A stretch of DNA of 62,371 nt from Actinomycetota bacterium (GTDB taxonomy: Bacteria; Actinomycetota; Thermoleophilia; Gaiellales; Gaiellaceae). The notes under the pieces were generated by a model. The model made no database searches and was not told where the DNA came from. It saw only the letters and a program-made list of their open reading frames with translations. Both the position numbers and the translations under genes were made by a program. The DNA lies in assembly GCA_003134505.1 (NCBI GenBank), contig PLBK01000015.1:8540-70910 (forward strand), written 5' to 3'. Every line of letters starts with the position of its first letter. The stretch's first letter is position 1. Below, piece by piece: positions 16,407 through 22,922 of the stretch.

Positions 16407-17374
16407 CGCGGGTCGGCGTCGTCGGGCTCGGCTACTGGGGGCCGAACCTGGCGCGCAACTTCGACCAGCTGGCCGAGCTCGCCTGGATCTGCGACACGAA
16501 CGAGCAGGTGCGCGACGTGTTCGCGTCCCGCTACGCGGGAGCCCGCGTCACAGCGGACTACGACGAGCTGCTCGCCGATCCGGATCTGGATGCCATCGTC
16601 GTCTCGACGCCCGTGCCGATGCACTACGCGCAGACGAGGCAGGCGCTCGAAGCCGGCAAGCACGTGCTCGTCGAGAAGCCACCGGCGATGCACGGTCCGG
16701 ACATGGACGAGCTCGTTCGCCTGTCGGAGGAACGCGACCTCGTCTGCATGCCGGGCCACCTGCTCCTCTACCACCCGGGCGTTCGGAAGCTGAAGGAGCT
16801 GATCGACGCGGGCGCGCTCGGCGAGGTGCTCTGTGTCTACGGAAACCGTCAGAACCTCGGAGTGGTGCGGACGCACGAGAACGCGCTCTGGTCGCTCGGC
16901 GTCCACGACCTGTCCGTGATCCTCTACCTCCTCGACGAGGAGCCGGCAGAGGCGATCGCGCACGGCCGCGACTTCCTGACCCCCGGCGTCGAGGACGTCG
17001 TCTTCTGCTACCTCCGCTTTCCGTCGGGCAAGATCGCGCACATGCACCTGTCCTGGCTCGACCCGCACAAGCTGCGGAAGATCACCGTCGTCGGCAAGGA
17101 GAAGATGGTCGTGTTCGACGACATGGAGCTCGAACGAAAGGTGACCGTGTACGAGAAGGGGCCGTGGCAGCGGGCCGAGAGCTACGGCGAGTGGCAGACG
17201 CGCTCGGGCGACATCAACATTCCGAAGATCCCGACCGACGAGCCGCTGCGCCTGGAGTGCGAGCACTTCCTCGCGCTCGTGCGGGGCGAAGGCGACCGCC
17301 GCAAGGTGGCGCGCGACGGCGCGATGGTCGTCCGTGCGCTCGAGCGGCTGACGGAGTCGCTTGGCCGCCGCTGA
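16403..17374 (+). CDS. wbpB: Gfo/Idh/MocA oxidoreductase, WbpB-like (UDP-GlcNAcA 3-dehydrogenase)
   Basis: WbpB oxidises C3 of UDP-GlcNAcA to the 3-keto sugar, preparing it for amination. The 323-residue protein has an N-terminal NAD-binding motif (VGVVGLGYWGPNLARNF) and the family EKPPAMH motif (about residues 92-98), followed by the C-terminal sugar-binding alpha/beta domain with SLGVHDLSVILYLL. The start is GTG at 16403, overlapping the wbpA-like stop; longer frames upstream run through that gene. Assignment to WbpB rather than another Gfo/Idh enzyme rests on the neighbours. Confidence 0.85.
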   Translation: MTRVGVVGLGYWGPNLARNFDQLAELAWICDTNEQVRDVFASRYAGARVTADYDELLADPDLDAIVVSTPVPMHYAQTRQALEAGKHVLVEKPPAMHGPDMDELVRLSEERDLVCMPGHLLLYHPGVRKLKELIDAGALGEVLCVYGNRQNLGVVRTHENALWSLGVHDLSVILYLLDEEPAEAIAHGRDFLTPGVEDVVFCYLRFPSGKIAHMHLSWLDPHKLRKITVVGKEKMVVFDDMELERKVTVYEKGPWQRAESYGEWQTRSGDINIPKIPTDEPLRLECEHFLALVRGEGDRRKVARDGAMVVRALERLTESLGRR

Positions 17375-17993
17375 CGTCCAGCCGGGCACGGTGCTCGGCG
17401 AGGGCGTGGTCGTGCACGACGACGCTGTCGTCGGAAAGCAGCCCGTCCTCTCTCCACGTTCGACGGCATCCCGTGACCCGCAGCAGCCCGCCGAGCTCGG
17501 GGAGGGCACGATCGTGTCCAGGGGCGCGACCGTGTTCGCGGGCGCGAAGCTCGGCGCGCGTGTGCTCGTCGGCGACGGCGCGTGCGTCCGAGAGCGCTGC
17601 GTGATCGGCGACGACGTCGTGATCGGCCACGGCTCGCTCGTCGAGAACGACACGACCGTGGGCGCTCGCACGAAGATCCAGGCCCAGGCTTACGTCACCG
17701 CGTACACAACGGTCGAAGAGGACGTGTTCATCGCGCCGTGCGTGGTGACGACGAACGACAACTTCATGGGCCGCACCGAGCGGCGTCACGAGCTGATCAA
17801 AGGCCCGACGATCCGGCGCGGCGCACGGGTCGGTGGCGGCGCCGTGCTCTGCCCGGGCGTCGAGATCGGCGAGGAGGCCTACGTGGGGGCCGGCGCCGTG
17901 GTCACGAAGGACGTGCCGGCGGGCGCGGTCGTGGTCGGCAATCCGGCGCGGGTGATCCGCGTCGTGCCGGACGACGAGCTGCTCGGGGCCTAG
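17361..17993 (+). CDS. wbpD: Left-handed beta-helix N-acetyltransferase (WbpD-like)
   Basis: WbpD acetylates the 3-amino group of the nucleotide sugar using acetyl-CoA. The 210 residues are built of hexapeptide repeats (GDDVVIGHGSLVENDTTVG, VGGGAVLCPGVEIGEEAYVG), with the catalytic-type loop TTNDNFMGR and the C-terminal GAGAVVTKDVPAGAVVVGNPARV typical of sugar O/N-acetyltransferases. The start is uncertain: TTG at 17361 overlaps the previous gene by 14 bases, and GTG at 17391 is an alternative. Its stop shares a CTAG with the convergent oxidoreductase. No aminotransferase, which should act just before it, is encoded nearby. Confidence 0.85.
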   Translation: MAAADVQPGTVLGEGVVVHDDAVVGKQPVLSPRSTASRDPQQPAELGEGTIVSRGATVFAGAKLGARVLVGDGACVRERCVIGDDVVIGHGSLVENDTTVGARTKIQAQAYVTAYTTVEEDVFIAPCVVTTNDNFMGRTERRHELIKGPTIRRGARVGGGAVLCPGVEIGEEAYVGAGAVVTKDVPAGAVVVGNPARVIRVVPDDELLGA

Positions 17994-18859
17994 AGAGCCG
18001 CGCCGACGGCGCGAACCGAGGCTTCGTCGATCGGGCGCAGGATCAGGATCGCCTCGTCTGCACCGGCCTCGGCCAGCGCCGCGAGGTGCGCGGGAAGCCC
18101 GTCGAGCGAGACCGGCGGCGACTCCGTGTCCGAGTGCGGGCGCTTGACGGCCTCCGGGTCGAGCTCGACCAGGACAGCCGTGCTGCGGGCGATCTCTGCC
18201 GGGTCACGACCGGCCTGCTCGGCGGCGGCCGAGATTCGCGCGTTCAGCTCGCCGAAGCCGTCGGCCGTGTTCCCGTAGCTCGCGTACCACGTGTTCCACC
18301 AGTCGACGTGCGGCAGCGAGATCGCCAGCATCCGCTCGCCGTTCGAGCCGATCATCAGCGGGATCTGCCGCTCCGGCGGCGGCATGAGCACGAGATCTTC
18401 GGCCTGCCAGAACCGGCCCGGCAGTGTCACGCGCTCGCCCGCGAGCATCCGGCGCACGATCTCGAACGACTCCTCGAACCGGGAGACGCGGTGGTCGTAC
18501 GGAAGCCCGAACGCGCGGTACTCGGTCTCGTTCCATCCCGCGCCGAGGCCGAGAACGAGCCGGCCGCCGCTGACGTCGTCCACGGTCGCGGCCATCTTCG
18601 CGATCAGCCCCGGCGGATGGAACGACGCGCAGGCGACCAGCGGGCCGAGCCGGACACGCGAGGTGACCGCCGCCAGAGCCGCGAGCAGCGTCCACACCTC
18701 CAGCGGCCCGCGCTCCTCGCGTCCGTCGCCGCGATACAGCAGGTGGTCGCCGAGCCAGATCGACTCGAAGCCGACCTCCTCGGCCGCCCGGGCCATGTCG
18801 AGGTACTCCGGCCAGCGGACGACGCGCTCCGCTTCCGGGAGCTGGACGCCGACCCTCAC
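17990..18859 (-). CDS. LLM-class (F420-dependent type) oxidoreductase
   Basis: The luciferase-like monooxygenase superfamily has a TIM-barrel fold; actinobacterial members mostly use coenzyme F420 or FMN. This 289-residue protein has MRVGVQLPEAERVVRWPEYL at its start, GFESIWLGDHLLY (about residues 28-40), RVRLGPLVACASFHPPGLIAKMAATVD, and GRLVLGLGAGWNETEY, all family landmarks. The substrate is unknown. Its GTG start overlaps the stop of the MBL-Rieske gene (GTGA), so the two are translationally coupled and probably act together. Confidence 0.85.
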   Translation of the reverse strand: MRVGVQLPEAERVVRWPEYLDMARAAEEVGFESIWLGDHLLYRGDGREERGPLEVWTLLAALAAVTSRVRLGPLVACASFHPPGLIAKMAATVDDVSGGRLVLGLGAGWNETEYRAFGLPYDHRVSRFEESFEIVRRMLAGERVTLPGRFWQAEDLVLMPPPERQIPLMIGSNGERMLAISLPHVDWWNTWYASYGNTADGFGELNARISAAAEQAGRDPAEIARSTAVLVELDPEAVKRPHSDTESPPVSLDGLPAHLAALAEAGADEAILILRPIDEASVRAVGAAL

Positions 18860-20388
18860 TGCTCGGCCGCGACTTCCAGCGGCTCCGAGAACAGGCGCCG
18901 GTCGTCGGAGGTCAAGCACCGGCCGGTCGCGAGCTCGAACTGCCAGCCGTGCAGCGTGCACGTCAGGATCCCGTCCTCGACGACGCCGAATCGCGCAAGG
19001 TCCGCCTTCAGGTGCGGACAGCGCCGCTGCACGCGGTACCCGGCGCATTCGAAGAACTCGCGCTCCGGCAGTTGCTCGGAGTAGCAGCCCTCCGCGTACT
19101 CGATCCGCTCGGCCGACAGGCACTTGAAGAAGCTGTACAGGTACTCGTTGTACGAGCCGCGCCGCTCCGCCTCGAAGCGACAGGACAGGAACAGGCGGTT
19201 CACCCAGTCCTCGTCGTGGTCGAGGATCAGCTGCTCGACGAGCGCCGGGTCGATCCAGAAGCGGTACTCGCACTCGTCGCCTTTCCAGGCGTAGACGCGG
19301 CGCGTCCAGAAGTCGAGCACGACCTGCGGGTCGCCGAGATCGAGGAGGACGCGCCCGTTGATCGCCGCGGCGGTGCGATCGGCGAGGTCGAGCACCGGCT
19401 CGAACCACTCGGTGAGCTCGGCGAGGATGTCGGCCTGCCCGCGCGGCCAGGCCGCCCTCTCGGCCTCGATCCTCGGCCGCATGCGCTCGCCGAACGCCTC
19501 GAGGTAGGCGCGCTTGTCCCCGAAGATCGCGTCCGGGTCGTGCGGGTGCTCGATCTCTAGCGACCCCGGCGAGAGCTGCGCGACCGAACCGGGGATCATC
19601 AGGCGACCGCTGCCCTCCCCCTGCGAGCGCATGTACTCGAGGTACACGGTCTGGTCGGGGAAGACGTTGGCCGGGTCGTCGCCGAAGTCGTTGAACGAGA
19701 ACAGGTCGTCGTCGAGGAAGCAGGGCGGCCCGGCCATCGGAATCGTCCAGTCGGCGCCGACCTGCCGCGAGTAGCGGAGCGAGCGGGCCATCTGCGTCTC
19801 GCGCTTCTTGCGGCCGAGCGCGCTCTTCATCTGCGGCGGGAAGCGGTAGACCATCGGGTACCAGATCGCCCCCGAGAACTGTACGAAGTGCGCGTCGAAG
19901 TGGCCGAACGCGTGCGTGCCGTCGAGGTCGACCGGCCGAGCGTCGTTCTGGTCGAAGATCCGCACCTCACCGTCGTCGATCGCGAGCGCGGAGTCGCCGA
20001 GCGGCCCGTCCGCGGGGAACACGGTGCAGACGGTCATCACGCGCAGGCCGTCGAGCTCGAGCGGCACGTTCGTCTTCGTCTGCACGAAGCGTGTGAAGCC
20101 GAGCGTCTCGAGCTCACGCTCGACGAGGTCCAGCGGGTGGTCGGGGAGGATCACGGTCGCGTCCTTCGAGACGTGGTCGCGCAGGAAGTCGCGATCGAGG
20201 TGGTCGCGGTGGACGTGCGACACGTAGAGGTAGTCCGGGCTGCCGATCGCGGCCGGGTCGAGCTCCTGGTTCGACGGAAACGGCACCCAGGACGCGAAGT
20301 AGGCGGGGTTGAACCAGGGGTCGCAGAGGATCGAGCCGTGGCGCGTCTCGACGTAGAGTCCGGCGTGGCCGAGGAACGTGATCTTCAC
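18856..20388 (-). CDS. MBL-fold protein with C-terminal Rieske 2Fe-2S domain (CMAH/UlaG-like)
   Basis: The 510-residue protein begins with a metallo-beta-lactamase fold of UlaG type (KITFLGHAGLYVET, then SHVHRDHLDRDF with the HxHxDH metal motif near residue 80). Near the C-terminus is a complete Rieske cluster site, RRCPHLKADL and CTLHGWQF. Proteins with both modules include CMP-N-acetylneuraminate hydroxylase, where Rieske comes first; here the order is reversed. An oxygenase- or hydroxylase-like reaction on a sugar or lipid is plausible but not shown. The start is GTG at 20388, where similarity to UlaG begins. It is coupled to the LLM oxidoreductase gene and lies next to nucleotide-sugar genes. 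Confidence 0.75.
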   Translation of the reverse strand: MKITFLGHAGLYVETRHGSILCDPWFNPAYFASWVPFPSNQELDPAAIGSPDYLYVSHVHRDHLDRDFLRDHVSKDATVILPDHPLDLVERELETLGFTRFVQTKTNVPLELDGLRVMTVCTVFPADGPLGDSALAIDDGEVRIFDQNDARPVDLDGTHAFGHFDAHFVQFSGAIWYPMVYRFPPQMKSALGRKKRETQMARSLRYSRQVGADWTIPMAGPPCFLDDDLFSFNDFGDDPANVFPDQTVYLEYMRSQGEGSGRLMIPGSVAQLSPGSLEIEHPHDPDAIFGDKRAYLEAFGERMRPRIEAERAAWPRGQADILAELTEWFEPVLDLADRTAAAINGRVLLDLGDPQVVLDFWTRRVYAWKGDECEYRFWIDPALVEQLILDHDEDWVNRLFLSCRFEAERRGSYNEYLYSFFKCLSAERIEYAEGCYSEQLPEREFFECAGYRVQRRCPHLKADLARFGVVEDGILTCTLHGWQFELATGRCLTSDDRRLFSEPLEVAAEQ

Positions 20389-20410
20389 GGCGATTACGCT
20401 ACCCGTGAGG

Positions 20411-20683
20411 ATGGAGTGCCGGGATCGCTTCGCCGTCTGGCTCGTCGAGCTCGTGCTCGAGCCCGTCCGCGCGCTCAGGGAGAACGGCGCCGCAGGCTCG
20501 GTCTCGGTTCGCACCGCGCTCGGGGAGCGCCGCTTCGATGTGACGATCGCGCGCGACGGCGAGGGCTACCGCTGGAGCCTGTGTGAAGCAGGCGGGCCGC
20601 TGGAGGTGTTAGGAGCCGAGCCGCTGCCCGACCCCGAGGACGCGTTCTGGGCCGCCTGGAGCGCGATCGAGGCCACGGCCTAG
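20411..20683 (+). CDS. Small conserved hypothetical protein
   Basis: This 90-residue soluble protein has no recognised domain. It has MECRDRFAVWLVELVLEPVRALRENG at the N-terminus and a WSLCEAGGPLEVLGAEPLPDPEDAFWAAWSAIEA C-terminal part, mixed alpha/beta in appearance. The ATG at 20411 is preferred; a GTG at 20405 is possible. It is divergent from the MBL-Rieske gene with a 22-base gap and shares a CTAG stop overlap with the convergent HAF-repeat gene. Confidence 0.55.
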   Translation: MECRDRFAVWLVELVLEPVRALRENGAAGSVSVRTALGERRFDVTIARDGEGYRWSLCEAGGPLEVLGAEPLPDPEDAFWAAWSAIEATA

Positions 20684-21909
20684 CTCCGGATCCAGAGCAG
20701 CGCCTGATGCGGCGGCCAGCCGCCCGCACCCAGGATCTCGTTCCCCGACGGCGTGATCGTCGTTGCCTCGGTCGGCGAGGGGTAGTCCACCGGCAGCTCG
20801 ACCTTCACGCCGTCTTGCCACAGCACCGGCCGCGGCCGCGGAGCCTGCTCCGCCGTCCAGGGAACGAGCTTCGTGTCGCTCCAGCCGACGACGTCGCCTC
20901 GGTCGTCGATGGCCGCGGCGTGGCTCGAGCGCCCTCCGAGCGTCCCCAGGTCGACCATCCTCCCGTCCTGCCAGAGGAACGCGCGGCCGGCGGCGTCGCT
21001 CGTCTCGCTGATCCCGACGATCTCGCCGCGGTCGTTGATGGCAGACGGCACGCTCCGCGGAGACATACCCGGGTATCCGTGGAGGTCGAGCGTGGGCAGC
21101 CTCGTCATCTTCCCGTTCTGCCACACGAACGCCACCCCATCGTCGAAGTGATGGGCCGTGCCGTTTGGCGTCGTGCTCTGCCCGATCACCTGTCCGTGCT
21201 CGTTGAGCGCAACGGGACGGGTCTCGGAGCCGCCCAGCGTGCCCAGGTCGGTCATCTTCCCGTGCTCCCAGATGAACCCGTGCAGCCGGCGGCTCGCAGT
21301 GAGGCTGGTGCCGATGATCTGCCCGCGGTCGTTGATCGCCGTCGGCTCGCTATATGAGCCGCCGAGCGTCCCCAGGTCGGTCATCTTCCCGTTCTGCCAC
21401 AGGAACGCGTGCAACGGCACACGCGCGCTCTTGCTGAGATCGCTCGAGCCCACGACCTGCCCGCGGTCGTTGATCGCCTGCGCGAACGTGTGCGATCCGC
21501 CGAGGGATCCCAGAGGAGTGAGCTTCCCCTGTTGCCAGAGATACGCATGGATGTCCGGCCATGGAATCACTCCCGAGCTGACCGGCCCTGTGGGCACCGG
21601 CGGCGGCATCGTCTCGACCACGAACTGGCCTCGACCGTTCACCGCATACACGCCCAGTCCCGGGCCGGGCGATCCGAGATCGCTCAGCCGGCCGCTCTTC
21701 CAGCGGAACACCTCGAGCGTCTTGCCGTCCGTGTACTGCCGATACGCAGTCCAGTAGACCGCGCCGCTGTTCGTGAGGCCGACCGCTCGGATTCCGACGT
21801 ACGCGGGATAGCGGTGCCTGGCCACCTTGACCAGGTTCGTGAGCGACCAGGAACGCGCCGGCGGCGAGGCCCAACTCGAAGCGGCGACGGAGACGAGCGC
21901 GACCGCCAC
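20680..21909 (-). CDS. Exported HAF-repeat protein
   Basis: The protein carries at least five repeats of about 40-45 residues, each with a core such as HAFLWQNGKMTDLGTLGG followed by AINDRGQVVG (repeats centre near residues 130, 175, 220, 290 and 335). These HAF repeats form beta-propeller-like extracellular domains of unknown function. The N-terminus (VALVSVAASSWASPPARSWS) looks like the end of a signal peptide. From GTG 21909 the basic n-region is missing, although in-frame codons upstream encode RRAACSLAC, so the true start may lie further upstream with an unusual codon. It ends a minus-strand run that starts with rfbA. Confidence 0.75.
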   Translation of the reverse strand: MAVALVSVAASSWASPPARSWSLTNLVKVARHRYPAYVGIRAVGLTNSGAVYWTAYRQYTDGKTLEVFRWKSGRLSDLGSPGPGLGVYAVNGRGQFVVETMPPPVPTGPVSSGVIPWPDIHAYLWQQGKLTPLGSLGGSHTFAQAINDRGQVVGSSDLSKSARVPLHAFLWQNGKMTDLGTLGGSYSEPTAINDRGQIIGTSLTASRRLHGFIWEHGKMTDLGTLGGSETRPVALNEHGQVIGQSTTPNGTAHHFDDGVAFVWQNGKMTRLPTLDLHGYPGMSPRSVPSAINDRGEIVGISETSDAAGRAFLWQDGRMVDLGTLGGRSSHAAAIDDRGDVVGWSDTKLVPWTAEQAPRPRPVLWQDGVKVELPVDYPSPTEATTITPSGNEILGAGGWPPHQALLWIRS

Positions 21910-21935
21910 GCAGGCCAGACTGCACGCCGCCCTTC

Positions 21936-22913
21936 TTACGGGACGCTCCTACCGAACGCCGCCGCGATCTCCTTCGCCTCGTCGCCGACGGCCGAGCGAA
22001 GTCCGTAGACGCCGACGCGGTCGAGCAGGCCGTCGTAGCGCTCGTGGACCTGCCGGGCCGCGTCGTCCCACGAATCGGCGAGCACCGCGAACTCGGCCAG
22101 CACGTCGTCGTCGATCGCAGCCGCCATGCCAGCGAAGTCGCCGCGCCCCATGAGGCCGTGCAGCTTCTCCTGCAGGCCGTCCCAGCCGTGCACCTCGAAG
22201 ACGGGCCGGTACGTCGGCGTCGAGCCGTAGAACGCGATCTGCATCCGCACCGCGTCCGCGTCGCCGCCGAGGACGACGAAGACCCCGCTCGCCAGCGTCA
22301 GCTCGCTGCGCCGCTCACCGAGCGCGGGCAGCGCCACCTCGCGCAGGTAGCGCACGGTGTGGAAGACGTGGACGTGGATCCCGTCGGCCACCTCCCCCGC
22401 GAGCCGGTACATCGTCGGCGTCACGGCGGCGAGGTAGATCGGCGGCGGCGGATAGTCGATCGGGCCGGGATCGAAGAAGGGCGTCATGAGGTCGTGCCGG
22501 TAGAACTGCCCGCGGAAGCGGAGCGGGTGCTCGCCCTGGAACGCGCCCCAGATGTGGCGGAGCGCCTCGACCAGCTCGCGGAGGCGGGGCGCCGGTGCCT
22601 CCCACGGCACGGAGAAGCGGCGGACGTTGTGCGCGCGCACCTGCGTGCCGAGCCCGAGCACGAAGCGGCCCCGGCTCGCGCGCTGCAGGTCCCACGCGGC
22701 CATCGCCGTCACCATCGGGCTGCGGGTGAACGCGGTCGCGATCGCCGTGCCGAGCGTGACACGGCTCGTCGAGACCGCCGCGGCCGCGAGCGGCAGGAAC
22801 GCGTCGTGCTGCGTCTCGGCCGTCCAGACCCCGTCGTAGCCGTCGGCCTCGAGCTCGGCGGCGAGCTGCGCGCCCGTCGCCGGGTCACACGCGATCGTCG
22901 CGTCGAGCTTCAC
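21936..22913 (-). CDS. LLM-class F420-dependent oxidoreductase (TIGR03617-like)
   Basis: A second luciferase-like TIM-barrel oxidoreductase, 325 residues. It has MKLDATIACDPATGAQLAAELEADGYDGVWTAETQHD at the N-terminus, then TLGTAIATAFTRSPMVTAMAAWDLQRASRGRFVLGLGTQVRAH, which fits the actinobacterial F420-binding subgroup better than alkanal monooxygenases. The reaction is unknown. GTG at 22913 is the start. It lies between the SpoIID-subtilisin gene (9 bases upstream) and the HAF-repeat gene and may share their transcript. Confidence 0.85.
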   Translation of the reverse strand: MKLDATIACDPATGAQLAAELEADGYDGVWTAETQHDAFLPLAAAAVSTSRVTLGTAIATAFTRSPMVTAMAAWDLQRASRGRFVLGLGTQVRAHNVRRFSVPWEAPAPRLRELVEALRHIWGAFQGEHPLRFRGQFYRHDLMTPFFDPGPIDYPPPPIYLAAVTPTMYRLAGEVADGIHVHVFHTVRYLREVALPALGERRSELTLASGVFVVLGGDADAVRMQIAFYGSTPTYRPVFEVHGWDGLQEKLHGLMGRGDFAGMAAAIDDDVLAEFAVLADSWDDAARQVHERYDGLLDRVGVYGLRSAVGDEAKEIAAAFGRSVP

Positions 22914-22922
22914 GCGAGGACT

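Noticed and set aside
21936-22913. Bacterial luciferase (lux) genes
   Set aside because: The two LLM proteins match F420-type relatives and no luxB or fatty-acid reductase genes lie near.
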